Notes: generated by a model from the sequence alone, not told the origin. DNA of 64,000 nt from Cellulomonas fimi ATCC 484 (GCF_000212695.1 NC_015514.1:4202345-4266344); one strand, 5' to 3'. Numbered from the stretch's first letter, positions 44,352 to 55,364 are shown. Translations and numbers: made by a program.

Positions 44352-45982
44352 CGAGCCCGAGCGGGGTGCGGCGCGGCGCCGCGCTCATGGCGTCCGGCAC
44401 CGCCGTGTCCCGCGTGCTCGGCCTGCTGCGCGGGATCGTCCTCGTCGCCGCGATCGGGGCGACGGGCCAGGCCGCGGACGCGTTCGACGTCGCGAACAAG
44501 CTGCCGAACGTGCTGTACATGCTGCTCGCCGGCGGCGTGCTGAACGCGATCCTCGTGCCGCAGGTCGTGCGCGCGTACAAGCGCGAGGCCGGCCAGGAGT
44601 ACGTCGACCGGCTGCTCACCCTCGGCTTCGTGATGCTCGCGGGCGTCTCGCTCGTCCTGACGGTCGCCGCGCCCCTGCTCGTGCACCTGTACGCCGCCGA
44701 CGTCCCGCCGAGCCAGGCGACGCTCGCGACGACGTTCGCCTATTGGTGCATCCCCCAGCTGTTCTTCTACGGCGTCTACGCGCTGCTCGGGCAGGTGCTC
44801 AACGCGCGCGGGTCGTTCGGGCCGTACATGTGGGCGCCCGTCGTCAACAACGTCGTCGCGATCGCCGGGTTCGGCGTGTTCGTCGTCGTGTTCGGCTCCG
44901 CGCAGCAGACCGACGTCGCCACCGCCGCGACGTGGACGTCCGGACAGGTCGCGCTCCTCGCCGGGGCATCGACCGCGGGCGTGGTCGCGCAGGCGCTCGT
45001 CCTGGTGCCCGCGCTGCGCCGCGCCGGCGTCGGCTACCGCCCGCGCTGGGGGCTGCGGGGCTCGGGCCTCGGGCGCGCCGGGCAGGTGGCCACGTGGACG
45101 TTCGTCGGGCTCGTCGTCGGGCAGCTCGGGTTCATCGTCGTGTCCCGTGCCGCCGCGGCCGCGCCGCACGCCGCCGACGGGGGCGTCGTCGCGGGCAACG
45201 CCGCATACACCGCCGCGTTCCTCGTCTTCATGCTGCCGCACTCCCTCGTCACCGTGTCGCTCGCGACCGCGCTGTTCACACGGCTGTCCGGGCAGGCGCA
45301 CGACGAGGACGCCGACGGCGTGCGGGCGACCTTCTCCTACGGGGTCCGCGTGGTGGGGCTGTTCACCATCGCCGCGGCCGCCCTCCTGTTCGTCCTGTCC
45401 CGGCCCGTCACGGGCATCGTCCTGATGACCGCCGACCGCGAGTCGGTCGAGGTCGTCGCGCTCGTCGTGCAGGCCATGGTCGTCGGCCTGCCCGCGTTCG
45501 GCGCGTGGTCGATGGCGCAGCGCGTGTTCTACGCGTACGAGGACGCGCGCGGCATGGTGCCGATCCAGGTCGCGATGGCCGTCGTCGTCGCAGGCGGCAC
45601 CCTGCTCGCGCAGGCGTTCCTGCCGCCGCGGTCGTGGGTCGTCGGGGCCGCGCTCGCGATGAGCGTGTCCTACGTCGTGGGGGCCGTCGCCGCGGCGTGG
45701 CTCCTGCGTCGCCGGATCGGGGGCGTCGACGGCCCACGGATCCTGCGCCTGCACGTGCGCGCGACGCTCGCCGTGCTGCCGGCCGTCGCCGTCGCCGCGA
45801 CCGCCACCCGGGTCCTCGCCCTCGCGCTGCCGGACGGGCTGCTGCGCGCGGTCGTGACCTGCGTCGTCGCGGGCGGTCTCGGCGGGGCGGTGTACGTCGG
45901 GGCGCTGCGTCTGCTGCGCGTGGAGGAGCTCGACGGGATGCTGCGACCCGTGCTCGCCCGCCTGCGGGGAGCCCGCCGCTGA
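44348..45982 (+). CDS. murJ: lipid II flippase
   Basis: A 544-residue MurJ/MviN-family polytopic protein (14 spans) that flips lipid II for peptidoglycan synthesis. The N-terminal stretch SGTAVSRVLGLLRGIVLVAAIG, with the conserved arginine, and PNVLYMLLAGGVLNAILVPQ are characteristic. Unlike the mycobacterial fusion, the chain ends after the membrane domain; the pseudokinase and external domain are encoded by the next gene. Confidence 0.95.
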   Translation: MTSPSGVRRGAALMASGTAVSRVLGLLRGIVLVAAIGATGQAADAFDVANKLPNVLYMLLAGGVLNAILVPQVVRAYKREAGQEYVDRLLTLGFVMLAGVSLVLTVAAPLLVHLYAADVPPSQATLATTFAYWCIPQLFFYGVYALLGQVLNARGSFGPYMWAPVVNNVVAIAGFGVFVVVFGSAQQTDVATAATWTSGQVALLAGASTAGVVAQALVLVPALRRAGVGYRPRWGLRGSGLGRAGQVATWTFVGLVVGQLGFIVVSRAAAAAPHAADGGVVAGNAAYTAAFLVFMLPHSLVTVSLATALFTRLSGQAHDEDADGVRATFSYGVRVVGLFTIAAAALLFVLSRPVTGIVLMTADRESVEVVALVVQAMVVGLPAFGAWSMAQRVFYAYEDARGMVPIQVAMAVVVAGGTLLAQAFLPPRSWVVGAALAMSVSYVVGAVAAAWLLRRRIGGVDGPRILRLHVRATLAVLPAVAVAATATRVLALALPDGLLRAVVTCVVAGGLGGAVYVGALRLLRVEELDGMLRPVLARLRGARR

Positions 45983-46107
45983 CACCCCCGCCGGACCCTT
46001 TCGTCGCTCATGCCCGGCTAGCATGCTCCTGACCCCCGACGTCCTTGCGCCGTAGGGTCGTGACCCCGTCGGACCCGGCGGACGTGACCGCCCCAGAGGA
46101 GGAGCAG

Positions 46108-48180
46108 GTGAGCGAGGTCGTCGGACGAGGAACCGTGCTGGCCGGCCGGTACCGCATCGTCGCCCCCGCGCCGTCCGACCTCGAGGGTGCGAGTGCCTGG
46201 CAGGCGTCGGACCAGATCCTCGACCGTCCCGTGCGGGTCCGGGTCCTGGAGGCCGGTGCGGTCGCGCCGGCCCTCGACGCCGCCCGGCGCGCGGCGCTCG
46301 TCACCGACTCCCGGCTCGTGCGGGTGCTCGACGTCGGGACGCACGAGGGTGCCGGGTACGTGGTGTCCGAGCAGGTCACCGGGCCGTCGTTGGCGCAGCT
46401 CGTCGCGCGTGCCCCGCTGACGCCGGACCAGGCACGCGCCGTGGTCGGCGAGGCGGCCTCCGCGCTCGAGGTGGCCCGCCGCCGGGGCGTGCACCACCTC
46501 GCCCTGCGGCCGTCCGTGCTGCACGTCAACTCCGACGGTCGCGTCCTCATCGGGGGCCTGGCGATCGACGCGGCCCTCCTCGGCACGGCTGCCGGTGACG
46601 CGCGCACCACGACCCGCTCCGACACCGTCGGACTCGTCCGTCTCCTCTACACCGCCCTGACCGGCCGCTGGCCCGCCGACCCGGAGCGTCCGGGTTCGGG
46701 GGCCCCGCTGCCCGACGCCCCGCGGGTCGACGGGTGGCCCGCGCTGCCGTCCGACCTGGTCCCGGGCGTCCCGGCCGACCTCGACACCCTGTGCGGCGTC
46801 ACGCTCGGCCCGCACGACGACGGCCCGCACAGTCCCGCCGAGCTCGTCCGCGGGCTCGAGCCGTGGGGCGAGATCCGTGCCGTCGCCTCCGTGCCCGACG
46901 CGGCCGAGGCGGGCATGGGCGGGGCCGTGGCGGCCGCGTCGATCCAGGACATCGTGTCCCGCGACACCGAGCCGGTGCGCGTGCAGCGCCAGTCGGTCCG
47001 CAACGCGCTCAACGCCCCCGCCCCCGGCGCGAACCGGCCCGGCACGCCGCCGCCGGCGGCACCCGCGCGCACCAGCACCTTCGGCGCACCGGGCCCCGGC
47101 GCGCTCGGCGCCGAGCCGGGACCGACCTTCATGCCGCCGCCGCCGCCCGTCGTCGACGAGCCGCACCCGACCGTCGCCTACGGGCGCCCCGCACCCGCGA
47201 CACCGCCCCCCGCCTACGGCACGCAGCCGTACGGGGCCGCGCAGGAGACGCAGGTGTACGGCGGGCCGCCCCCCGTGGACGCCATGGGGGCCACCACCGT
47301 CATGCCGGCGGACCCGTCGACGGCCGCCACTCCCCCGCCGTTCGCGTCGCACGGGGTCCCCCGCTCGGCCGCCGCGGCCGGTGTCCCGCGCGGGCCCGTC
47401 ACCCCGCCCGTCCGGCGCCCCACCGGCTACCGGCCCGACGACGCCGGGCTGCCGCCCGCGGTCCCGCCCTTCGGCGAGGAGCCGGGCGGAGCGTTCGAGG
47501 AGCTCGGCTGGGAGGAGCCGCAGGACGAGGAGCGGCGCCGGTTCGACCCGACCAAGCTCGTCCTCGCGCTCGTCGGCGTGGCGGTCGTCATCGGTCTCGT
47601 CGTCGCCATCAGCTCCCTGTTCTCCTCGCTCGGTGGTGACGACCCGGGACCCGCCGCCCAGCCCGGGACCGAGCAGACGCCCGGAACCCCCGACGCGGGT
47701 GCCCCGCAGGGCGAGCCGTCGGCACCTGCCGAGCAGCCCGAGGCGCCCGCCGCGGGCCCGCCCGTCATCGCGTCGTCGACGTCGTTCGACCCCTCGGACG
47801 CCGACGGCGAGCACCAGGAGGCGGTCGCGCGTGCCCACGACGGCGACCCCGCGACGTTCTGGTACACGCAGACGTACAAGCGCGACGACTTCGCCGGGTT
47901 CAAGGACGCCGTCGGCTACGTCGTGACCCTGCAGGCGCCCGCGTCCGTGTCGCGTGTGACCCTCAACGTCAACGGCACCGGCGGGAACGTCGAGATCCGT
48001 GCGACCGACCCGGCGAACCCCGGCGGTGGCACGGTCCTCGCGTCCGGCCCCGTGAGCCCGACCACGGAGTTCACCTTCGACCCGACCGAGTTGTCGTCGA
48101 TCTCCGTCTGGATCACGCAGCTGCCCACGGCCGCCGACGGCGGGTTCCGCCTCGAGCTCGCCGAGATCGCGCTCGGCTGA
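46108..48180 (+). CDS. MviN-associated pseudokinase with extracellular domain
   Basis: A 690-residue protein. The N-terminal serine/threonine-kinase-like fold (about 8-275) lacks the catalytic residues: the VAIK lysine is absent (RVRVLE), HRD reads HLALRPS and DFG reads GLA. A Pro/Ala-rich linker follows (about 295-480), then one span (about 487-508, [22 protein letters not shown]), a spacer, and an external discoidin-like domain (about 555-690). This is the C-terminal half of mycobacterial MviN, which controls MurJ through FhaA, here as a separate gene. GTG 46108 is chosen for GAGGAGG 6 bp upstream; the upstream frame is open to 46045. Confidence 0.85.
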   Translation: MSEVVGRGTVLAGRYRIVAPAPSDLEGASAWQASDQILDRPVRVRVLEAGAVAPALDAARRAALVTDSRLVRVLDVGTHEGAGYVVSEQVTGPSLAQLVARAPLTPDQARAVVGEAASALEVARRRGVHHLALRPSVLHVNSDGRVLIGGLAIDAALLGTAAGDARTTTRSDTVGLVRLLYTALTGRWPADPERPGSGAPLPDAPRVDGWPALPSDLVPGVPADLDTLCGVTLGPHDDGPHSPAELVRGLEPWGEIRAVASVPDAAEAGMGGAVAAASIQDIVSRDTEPVRVQRQSVRNALNAPAPGANRPGTPPPAAPARTSTFGAPGPGALGAEPGPTFMPPPPPVVDEPHPTVAYGRPAPATPPPAYGTQPYGAAQETQVYGGPPPVDAMGATTVMPADPSTAATPPPFASHGVPRSAAAAGVPRGPVTPPVRRPTGYRPDDAGLPPAVPPFGEEPGGAFEELGWEEPQDEERRRFDPTKLVLALVGVAVVIGLVVAISSLFSSLGGDDPGPAAQPGTEQTPGTPDAGAPQGEPSAPAEQPEAPAAGPPVIASSTSFDPSDADGEHQEAVARAHDGDPATFWYTQTYKRDDFAGFKDAVGYVVTLQAPASVSRVTLNVNGTGGNVEIRATDPANPGGGTVLASGPVSPTTEFTFDPTELSSISVWITQLPTAADGGFRLELAEIALG

Positions 48181-48212
48181 CCGTCCCGCCCTGCGGCGTG
48201 ACACGGGGGCTC

Positions 48213-48238
48213 GGAACAGATCCGGCCTACGATCGGTT
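48213..48238 (+). promoter_or_regulatory. SigR/SigH-type promoter of trxBA
   Basis: GGAAC (48213-48217) and GTT (48236-48238) are separated by 18 bp, the GGAAY-N18/19-GTT pattern of actinobacterial thiol-stress ECF sigma factors (SigR, SigH). It is 55 bp before trxB. Confidence 0.75.
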
Positions 48239-48292
48239 GAGCGAACAGCCATGCCGCCGGACCCTCCGGCGCGCCGTACCCCAAGGACTCAC

Positions 48293-49303
48293 GTGAGCGA
48301 CCAGCCCAGCACCGTGCGCGACCTCGTCATCGTCGGATCGGGCCCTGCCGGCTACACCGCTGCGATCTACGCGGCGCGTGCCGGACTCGCGCCCCTCGTC
48401 GTCGCCGGCTCCGTGACCGCCGGTGGCGCGCTCATGAACACCACCGAGGTCGAGAACTTCCCCGGCTTCCCCGACGGCATCCAGGGCCCCGAGCTCATGG
48501 ACGCGCTGCAGAAGCAGGCCGAGAAGTTCGGGGCCGAGGTCCTGTGGGACGACGCCGTCTCGCTCTCCCTCGAGGGCCCGGTCAAGACCGTCACCGTCTC
48601 GGGCGGTGAGACCTATGCCGCGCGCGCGGTCATCCTGTCGACCGGGTCCGCCTACCGTGAGCTCGGCCTGGACGACGAGAAGCGTCTGTCCGGGCGTGGG
48701 GTGTCCTGGTGCGCGACCTGTGACGGGTTCTTCTTCCGCGACCAGGAGATCATCGTCGTCGGCGGTGGTGACTCCGCGGTGGAGGAGGCGACCTTCCTGA
48801 CCCGGTTCGGCAAGCGCGTGACGCTCGTGCACCGCCGTGACCAGCTGCGTGCCTCCAAGATCATGGCCGACCGCGCCGCGGCCGACCCGAAGATCGAGTT
48901 CGCCTGGAACTCCGAGGTCGTCGCGATCCACGGCACCGAGAAGGTCACCGGTGTCACGCTGCGCGACACCGTCACCGGCCAGACCCGCGAGCACCCCGCG
49001 ACCGGCGTGTTCGTCGCGATCGGGCACGTCCCGCGCACCGACCTGCTCGTCGGTCAGGTCGACCTCGACGACAACGGCTACGTCTCCGTGCAGGGCCGCT
49101 CGACGCTGACCAACCTGCCCGGCGTCTTCGCGGCCGGCGACGTCGTCGACCACACCTACCGCCAGGCCATCACCGCCGCCGGATCCGGCTGCGCCGCCGC
49201 GCTCGACGCCCAGCACTACCTCGCCGGACTCGCCGACACCGCACACGACGTCGTCGACCCCGTCCCGGCCACCGTCGCCCCCGTCCTGGTCCAGGAGGCC
49301 TGA
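48293..49303 (+). CDS. trxB: thioredoxin reductase
   Basis: A 336-residue NADPH-dependent flavoprotein that reduces thioredoxin. FAD fold ([23 protein letters not shown]), redox pair CATC (WCATCDG, about 140), NADPH fold ([17 protein letters not shown]), and ending [26 protein letters not shown] 48293 after AAGGA. The stop TGA shares a base with the trxA ATG. Driven by a SigR-type promoter; conserved synteny with mycobacterial trxB-trxC beside the parAB region. Confidence 0.96.
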   Translation: MSDQPSTVRDLVIVGSGPAGYTAAIYAARAGLAPLVVAGSVTAGGALMNTTEVENFPGFPDGIQGPELMDALQKQAEKFGAEVLWDDAVSLSLEGPVKTVTVSGGETYAARAVILSTGSAYRELGLDDEKRLSGRGVSWCATCDGFFFRDQEIIVVGGGDSAVEEATFLTRFGKRVTLVHRRDQLRASKIMADRAAADPKIEFAWNSEVVAIHGTEKVTGVTLRDTVTGQTREHPATGVFVAIGHVPRTDLLVGQVDLDDNGYVSVQGRSTLTNLPGVFAAGDVVDHTYRQAITAAGSGCAAALDAQHYLAGLADTAHDVVDPVPATVAPVLVQEA

Positions 49304-49638
49304 TGAGCGACCTGCCCCCCGTCACCGACGACACGTTCCAGGCCGAGGTCCTCGACGCGGAGCTGCCCGTCGTCCTCTACTTCTGGGCCCAGTGGTGCGG
49401 CCCGTGCCGCATGGTCGGGCCGGTCCTCGAGGAGCTCGCCGCGCAGTACGAGGGCCGCGTGAAGATCGTCAAGATCAACGCCGACGAGAACCCCGGCGTG
49501 ACCGGTGACTACGGCGTCGTGTCGCTGCCGACGCTCAACGTGTACGTGGGCGGGGAGCTCGTGCGGTCCGTCAGCGGGGCGCGGCCCAAGGCCCTGTACG
49601 CGCAGGAGATCGAGAGCGTCGTCGGAGTCGAGGCCTGA
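49303..49638 (+). CDS. trxA: thioredoxin
   Basis: A 111-residue thioredoxin with the WCGPC active site (FWAQWCGPCRMVGP) and the cis-proline SLPT. Full length. Coupled to trxB by a one-base overlap. General disulfide reductant, regenerated by trxB. Confidence 0.97.
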   Translation: MSDLPPVTDDTFQAEVLDAELPVVLYFWAQWCGPCRMVGPVLEELAAQYEGRVKIVKINADENPGVTGDYGVVSLPTLNVYVGGELVRSVSGARPKALYAQEIESVVGVEA

Positions 49639-49681
49639 GTCGCGTCGCCGGCGCGGACGTGACCCGTGCGACACTGCCGGG

Positions 49682-51031
49682 ATGACCTCGCAGCCTGTGC
49701 CCCCGCGTGAGACGTCGGGCGGCCACCCCACGTCCTCCGCCGCGGCGGCCGGCACGCGCCTCGACCCGTGGCTGTCGTCGTACGCCGACCGCACCCACGG
49801 CATGCGCTCCTCCGAGATCCGGGCGCTGTTCGCCGTCGCGAACCGCCCCGAGGTCGTCTCCCTCGCAGGCGGCATGCCGTTCCTCGACGGGCTGCCGATG
49901 GACGTCATCGGCGACCTCGCGCAGCGCGTCGTCGCCACGCGCGGGCTGCAGGCGCTGCAGTACGGCTCCGGCCAGGGCGACGAGACGCTCCGCGAGCAGA
50001 TCCTCGACGTGATGCGGCTCGAGGGCATCGACGCCCACCCCGACGACGTCGTCGTCACCACCGGGTCGCAGCAGGCGCTCGACCTCGTGACCAGGATCTT
50101 CGTCGACCCCGGCGACGTCGTCGTCGCCGAGGCCCCGTCCTACGTCGGCGCGCTCGGCGTCTTCCGCGCCTACCAGGCCGACGTGGTGCACACGCCCATC
50201 GACGCCGACGGCCTCGTCCCCGAGGCGCTCGAGGCGACCCTCACGGAGCTCGCCGCAGCCGGCCGGCGCGTCAAGCTGCTGTACACCGTGCCCAACTTCC
50301 ACAACCCCGCCGGGGTGTCCCTCGCGGTCGCGCGGCGGTCGCAGGTGCTCGAGATCGCGCAGCGCCACGGCGTCCTCGTCGTCGAGGACAACCCGTACGG
50401 CCTGCTCGGTTTCGACGTCGAGCCGCGTCCCGCGATTCGTTCGCTCGACGACGCCGGGGTGATCTACCTCGGGTCGTTCTCGAAGACCATCGCCCCCGGG
50501 TACCGCGTCGGGTGGGTCGTCGCGCCGCACGCCGTCCGCGAGAAGCTCGTCCTCGCCTCCGAGTCCGCGATCCTCTGCCCGTCGAACGCCTCGCAGCTCG
50601 CGATCTCCACCTATCTCTCGACGTGCGACTGGCGCGGCCAGATCAAGGCGTACCGCGAGCAGTACCGCGAGCGGCGCGACGCGATGGTCGCGGCGCTGGC
50701 GGAGCACCTGCCCGAGGCGTCGTGGAACGTGCCCGACGGCGGCTTCTACACCTGGGTGCGGCTGCCCGAGGGCCTCGACGCGAAGGACATGCTGCCCCGA
50801 GCCGTGACCGCGCGCGTCGCCTACGTGCCCGGGACCGCGTTCTACTTCGACGGGTCCGGCGCCGACCACATGCGGCTCTCGTTCTGCTACCCGACGCCCG
50901 AGCGGATCCGCGAGGGTGTGCGTCGGCTCGCGGGCGTGGTCGCCGGCGAGCGGGAGCTCGTGGAGCTGTTCGGCACCGGGGCCGGCTCACGGCCGTCGAC
51001 CGTGCAGGCGCCCGGCCCTGACCTGGCCTGA
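49682..51031 (+). CDS. PLP-dependent aminotransferase (class I/II)
   Basis: A 449-residue fold type I aminotransferase of the LysN / MocR-catalytic-domain type: LQYGSGQGDETLREQI, TTGSQQALDLV, PNFHNPAGVS, and FSKTIAPGYRVGWV, which carries the PLP-binding lysine. No DNA-binding domain is present. A disordered 25-residue N-terminus precedes the enzyme. ATG 49682. The substrate is likely an alpha-amino acid with a long side chain; not determined. Confidence 0.9.
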   Translation: MTSQPVPPRETSGGHPTSSAAAAGTRLDPWLSSYADRTHGMRSSEIRALFAVANRPEVVSLAGGMPFLDGLPMDVIGDLAQRVVATRGLQALQYGSGQGDETLREQILDVMRLEGIDAHPDDVVVTTGSQQALDLVTRIFVDPGDVVVAEAPSYVGALGVFRAYQADVVHTPIDADGLVPEALEATLTELAAAGRRVKLLYTVPNFHNPAGVSLAVARRSQVLEIAQRHGVLVVEDNPYGLLGFDVEPRPAIRSLDDAGVIYLGSFSKTIAPGYRVGWVVAPHAVREKLVLASESAILCPSNASQLAISTYLSTCDWRGQIKAYREQYRERRDAMVAALAEHLPEASWNVPDGGFYTWVRLPEGLDAKDMLPRAVTARVAYVPGTAFYFDGSGADHMRLSFCYPTPERIREGVRRLAGVVAGERELVELFGTGAGSRPSTVQAPGPDLA

Positions 51032-51232
51032 CGACGCCCGGTGCGGCTGCTGCGACGAGGGACGTCCCGTCGAGGGCGGCCGCACGCCACGCCCGCGCAC
51101 GGGCCGGCCGCTTCTTCCCTCCCGCTGGCGGGCTACCGCCCCCGCGGGCACTGCCGCCGGGCGGGCAGCACCCGCGTCGGCTCCCGTCCGCACGACCCCC
51201 ATCACCGAGCACTGCCCGAGGAGTGACCCCCT

Positions 51233-52180
51233 GTGACCATCCCGCCCTCCCCCCGCGTCGCCGTGCTCGCCGGCGGGCTGTCGCACGAGCGGGACGTGTC
51301 GCTGCGGTCGGGACGTCGCGTCGCGGAGGCGCTGCGGTCCGTGGGCGTCGAGGTCTCGGTGCACGACGTCGACGCGGACCTCGTCCCCGCCCTGACCGAC
51401 CTGCGCCCCGACCTGGTGTGGCCACTGCTGCACGGCGCCACCGGTGAGGACGGGTCGGTCCGCGACGTCGTCCAGCTCCTCGGGCTCCGGCTGCTCGGCA
51501 CCGGCCCGCGCGCGAGCCGCGTCGCGTGGAGCAAGCCGATCGCCAAGACGGTCGTGGCCCGCGCCGGACTCGCCACGCCCGAGTTCGTCACGCTGCCGCA
51601 GTCGCTGTTCCGCGAGCTCGGCGCCGGGCGGGTGCTCGACGCCGTCGTCGCACGGCTCGGCCTGCCGCTCGTCGTCAAGCCGTCCCGGGGCGGATCCGCT
51701 CTCGGTGTCACGCTCGTGACCGACGCCGACGACCTGCCGCGGGCGATGGTCGACTGCTTCGCCTACTCCGACACCGCCCTCATCGAGCGCGCCGTCGTCG
51801 GGACCGAGGTCGCGGTCAGCGTGGTCGACACCGGAGACGGACCGGTGCCCCTGCCCGCCGTCGAGATCGTGACCGACGGGCCCTACGACTACGACGCCCG
51901 CTACAACCCGGGCCGCGTCGAGTACTTCACCCCGGCACGGCTCGACGCCGTCATGGCACGCCGCGTCGGCGAGGTCGCCGTCGCGGCGCACACCGCCCTC
52001 GGCCTCGCTCGGCTCTCGCGCACCGACCTGGTGGTCGATGCCGAGGGAACGCCGTGGTTCCTGGAGGTCAACGTGGCCCCCGGGATGACCGAGACCTCGC
52101 TCTTTCCCCAGGCCGCAGAGGGTGCGGGGCACAACCTTGGAGACTTGTACCGATCGCTGGTGCTGGCTTCTCTGGGCTGA
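51233..52180 (+). CDS. D-alanine-D-alanine ligase-like ATP-grasp protein
   Basis: A 315-residue ATP-grasp ligase of the Ddl family: N-terminal fold VAVLAGGLSHERDVSLRSG, ATP-binding core VVKPSRGGSALGVTLV, EVAVSVVD, PYDYDARYNPG, and LEVNVAPGMTETSLFPQAA (the conserved NxxPGxT/S active-site segment). It may be a paralogue acting on another dipeptide. GTG 51233 after GAGGAG. No partner gene; it converges on parB. The 200 bp before it shows no gene. Confidence 0.85.
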   Translation: MTIPPSPRVAVLAGGLSHERDVSLRSGRRVAEALRSVGVEVSVHDVDADLVPALTDLRPDLVWPLLHGATGEDGSVRDVVQLLGLRLLGTGPRASRVAWSKPIAKTVVARAGLATPEFVTLPQSLFRELGAGRVLDAVVARLGLPLVVKPSRGGSALGVTLVTDADDLPRAMVDCFAYSDTALIERAVVGTEVAVSVVDTGDGPVPLPAVEIVTDGPYDYDARYNPGRVEYFTPARLDAVMARRVGEVAVAAHTALGLARLSRTDLVVDAEGTPWFLEVNVAPGMTETSLFPQAAEGAGHNLGDLYRSLVLASLG

Positions 52181-52254
52181 CCCCCGCCGACCTGGAGCGC
52201 CTTCCCCGGTGACCGTTTGGCCCCGGTTCCTCCCGCTTCTCGGGCGCCCCGTCG

Positions 52255-53481
52255 TCAGCCCTTGAGCAGGCCCGGGTCCTCGGGCGCGAACGACTCCAGG
52301 ATCCGGTTGAGGTCCTGCACCGAGGCGAACTCCACCGTGAGGCGCCCACGCGTCTTGCCGAGCGACACCTTGACCCGCGTGTCGAACCGGTCGGACAGCC
52401 GCGCCGCGAGGTCGTCGAGCGCGGCGTTGCGGTCACCGGCACGCGGCGCGGCGCGGCGAGCCGGCGTCGCGCCGTCGACGCCCATCGAGACGATCTCCTC
52501 GACCGCGCGTACCGACAGGCCCTCCGCGACGATGCGCTGCGCGAGACGCTCGATCGCCGCGCCGTCGCTCAGACCGAGCAGCGCCCGGGCGTGCCCCGCC
52601 GACAGGACGCCCGCTGCAACCCGCCGCTGCACGAGCGGCGGCAGCTTCAGCAGACGCAGCGTGTTGGAGATCTGCGGTCGCGACCGGTGGATCCGCGTCG
52701 CGAGCTCCTCGTGCGTGCAGCCGAAGTCGTCGAGCAGCTGCTGGTACGCGGCCGCCTCCTCCAGCGGGTTGAGCTGGGCGCGGTGCAGGTTCTCCAGGAG
52801 CGCATCGCGCAGCAGGTCGGAGTCCTCGGTCTCCCGCACGATCGCCGGGATCGTGTCGAGGCCCGCCGCCTGCGTCGCGCGCCAGCGCCGCTCACCCATG
52901 ATGAGCTCGTAGCCGTCGCCGACGGCGCGCACGACGACCGGCTGCAGCACGCCGATCTCCCGGATAGACCCGACCAGCTCCTCGAGCGCGTCCTCGTCGA
53001 AGACCGTTCTCGGCTGCCGCGGGTTCGGGCGGATCGAGGTGACCGGCAGCTCCGCGAACCGTGCGCCCGGGACCTCGACCAGCCCGTCGATCTCCGCAGC
53101 CGGCAGCGCCGCGGGGCCCGACGGCGTCCCGGTCGTCGGGCTCGTCGCGTCGCCTCCACCGACCACCGCGCCGGGATCGCCGGAGCCGTCCACGACGTCC
53201 ACGCCTGCGGCGTCACGCCCGACAGGCCCGTCGGTCACCACGCCGTCGGACGTCGCGCCGTTCGTGGTCGGCGTGCCGTTGGTTCCGGCCGTCCCCTCCA
53301 CGGGGGCACGCTCGGTGACGAGCGTGGCAGCCGCTGCTGCCGCCGCCGCATCGGCGGCCTCGCGCTTGGCGTCCGGGAAGAACACGTCCACCGGCCGCTC
53401 CCCGGAGGGACGCTGCCCGTCGAGCCCGGTGGGGATGAGGGCGCCGAGCCCACGCCCCAGTCCGCGTCGCTTCTCGCTCAC
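52255..53481 (-). CDS. parB: chromosome-partitioning protein ParB
   Basis: A 408-residue centromere-binding CTPase. A disordered N-terminal part (about 20-130, Ala/Gly/Thr rich) replaces the short leader of most ParBs. Then the CTP-binding/ParB domain ([36 protein letters not shown]), the helix-turn-helix region ([37 protein letters not shown]) and a C-terminal dimer domain ([17 protein letters not shown]). GTG 53481 overlaps the parA stop by 4 bp. It binds parS, of which seven sites lie in this window. Confidence 0.96.
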   Translation of the reverse strand: MSEKRRGLGRGLGALIPTGLDGQRPSGERPVDVFFPDAKREAADAAAAAAAATLVTERAPVEGTAGTNGTPTTNGATSDGVVTDGPVGRDAAGVDVVDGSGDPGAVVGGGDATSPTTGTPSGPAALPAAEIDGLVEVPGARFAELPVTSIRPNPRQPRTVFDEDALEELVGSIREIGVLQPVVVRAVGDGYELIMGERRWRATQAAGLDTIPAIVRETEDSDLLRDALLENLHRAQLNPLEEAAAYQQLLDDFGCTHEELATRIHRSRPQISNTLRLLKLPPLVQRRVAAGVLSAGHARALLGLSDGAAIERLAQRIVAEGLSVRAVEEIVSMGVDGATPARRAAPRAGDRNAALDDLAARLSDRFDTRVKVSLGKTRGRLTVEFASVQDLNRILESFAPEDPGLLKG

Positions 53482-55364
53482 TGATCCTCCAGGTGTGCGG
53501 CCATCACGGGCTCGCCGGCGTGCGGGTAGGACTGCTGGTCGGCGCGGTGCTCAGCCGAGGGCGCACCGTTCGTCGGGGCCGGCGCACCCGTGTCCGACGC
53601 CAGTGCCGCCTCGGGACCGGCATCGGCGCCCGCGGCACCTCGCTCCGCGATCTCGCGGGCCGCCTCGAGGTACGCGAGCGCGCCCGTCGACCCCGCGTCG
53701 TACGTCATGACCGTCTGGCCGTAACTCGGCGCCTCCGAGATGCGCACCGACCGCGGCACGGTCGTGCGCAGCGTCCGGTCGGGGAAGTGCGTCCGCACCT
53801 CGTCGGCGACCTGCTGCGCGAGGTTGGTCCGCGCGTCGTACATCGTCAGCAGGATCGTCGAGACATGCAGGTCGGGGTTGAGGTGCGCCTGGATCAGCTG
53901 GATCGACTTCAGGAGCTGGCTCAGGCCCTCCAGCGCGTAGTACTCGCACTGGATCGGGATGAGCACCTCACGGGCGACGACGAACGCGTTCACCGTCAGC
54001 AGGCCCAGGCTCGGCGGGCAGTCCACGAAGACGTAGTCGATCGGCTCCAGGCCCGTCTCCACACGCCACTGCAGGTAGCGGTCGAGCGCGTTCCGCAGGC
54101 GCGTCTCCCGCGCGACCATCGAGACCAGCTCGATCTCCGCGCCCGAGAGGTCGATCGTCGCGGGCAGGCACCACAGGTTCGGGACGTCCGGACTCGGCTG
54201 CACGGCCTCGGCGATCGAGGCTCCGTCCACGAGCACCTCGTAGATCGACGGCGTCCCGGCGCGGTGGTCGATCCCCAGAGCCGTCGACGCGTTGCCCTGA
54301 GGGTCGTTGTCGAGGACCAGCACGTTGAGGCCCGCCTGAGCGAGAGCCGCCGCGAGGTTCACGGTCGTCGTCGTCTTGCCGACGCCGCCCTTCTGGTTCG
54401 CGACCGTGATCACGCGCGTCTGCGCCGGACGCGGGAAGCGCCGCCCGCGCAGCTCGATGCGACGGCGGGCGTCCTGCTGGAGCTCGGCCATCAGCGGCGT
54501 CTCCGCATCGGCCTGAGGCAGGCTCTCGACGAGTGCGGCGCGTCGACGCTCGTCCGGGTCGACCGGCTCAGCTCCGAGAGCGTCGGCATCACCCGCGCCG
54601 GCGGGCGTGTGGTCCAAGGTCACGTCGTGCTCGTTCTCGTCGTGCGCGGGCGCGCTGGCGTGGGAGCCGCCCGACGGGCCGGCGTCCGCTCCCCCGTCGT
54701 GCTCCTGCGACCCGTCGGTGCGGATGGGCGCGGGAGTGGCGTCGAGGTCGACGGCGTCCGCGTGCGGAGGGGCGTCCTGCGCGGTCGAGCCGTCGTCGGG
54801 GGTGCTGGACGATTGTGCCTCATCTATGGCCGCTACCGGCGTCGCGAGGGCATCGTCCGGGGTGAAGATCCGAGGCCCAGCGCCGTCGGCGTCGCCGCGA
54901 CCGTCGAGCGCCGTCGTTTCACGTGAAACAGGCGCCGCGCCGTCAGGCCACGCGGGGTGCCTGGCGTGCGCTGCAGGCTCCGGCTGAGGCTCCAGCGCCG
55001 GCTCCGGCTCCCGGCCGGGCTCTAGGTCGGCGGGGCCCGCCGACTCCGCGTGGGCCCCCGTGCGCTCCGTCATCTCAGAAGGAGCACCGGGTCCCACGAA
55101 GCCGTCCACGGAAGGATCGCTGTGCGGATGACGTTCGGGTGCCGCGTCTCCGCTCAGGGGGTCGACACCGTCGACGCCCGCACCGTCGCCCGGGAGGTGG
55201 GAGGCCTGCGCTCCTCCGGCCAGCGCGGGCTCGGAGCTCGTCGACACGTCCGCGGCGCTGCCGCTCGGCAGCCATGGCGGGATCGAACCGCCGGAGCCGA
55301 CTCCAGGCAGCCGGTCGGGCTCGGCTGCGACCGGCTCTGCCTTGCGCTTCTTCCTACCGAACAC
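53478..55364 (-). CDS. parA: ParA/Soj ATPase with a long acidic N-terminal extension
   Basis: A 628-residue chromosome-partitioning ATPase. The core (about 315-595) is normal: [21 protein letters not shown] (deviant Walker A), [31 protein letters not shown]. Before it lie about 314 residues of acidic, proline-rich, low-complexity sequence, much longer than in mycobacteria. The GTG at 55364 follows GGGAGG at 6 bp and overlaps rsmG by 11 bp; an internal ATG at 54491 would give a normal-sized ParA of 337 residues. A parS site at 54916-54929 lies inside the coding sequence and reads as VSRET. Confidence 0.9.
   Translation of the reverse strand: MFGRKKRKAEPVAAEPDRLPGVGSGGSIPPWLPSGSAADVSTSSEPALAGGAQASHLPGDGAGVDGVDPLSGDAAPERHPHSDPSVDGFVGPGAPSEMTERTGAHAESAGPADLEPGREPEPALEPQPEPAAHARHPAWPDGAAPVSRETTALDGRGDADGAGPRIFTPDDALATPVAAIDEAQSSSTPDDGSTAQDAPPHADAVDLDATPAPIRTDGSQEHDGGADAGPSGGSHASAPAHDENEHDVTLDHTPAGAGDADALGAEPVDPDERRRAALVESLPQADAETPLMAELQQDARRRIELRGRRFPRPAQTRVITVANQKGGVGKTTTTVNLAAALAQAGLNVLVLDNDPQGNASTALGIDHRAGTPSIYEVLVDGASIAEAVQPSPDVPNLWCLPATIDLSGAEIELVSMVARETRLRNALDRYLQWRVETGLEPIDYVFVDCPPSLGLLTVNAFVVAREVLIPIQCEYYALEGLSQLLKSIQLIQAHLNPDLHVSTILLTMYDARTNLAQQVADEVRTHFPDRTLRTTVPRSVRISEAPSYGQTVMTYDAGSTGALAYLEAAREIAERGAAGADAGPEAALASDTGAPAPTNGAPSAEHRADQQSYPHAGEPVMAAHLEDQ
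54916..54929. promoter_or_regulatory. parS site, perfect core, inside parA
   Basis: GTTTCACGTGAAAC, a perfect 14-bp parS core within the parA N-terminal extension, at codons that read VSRET. Confidence 0.9.
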
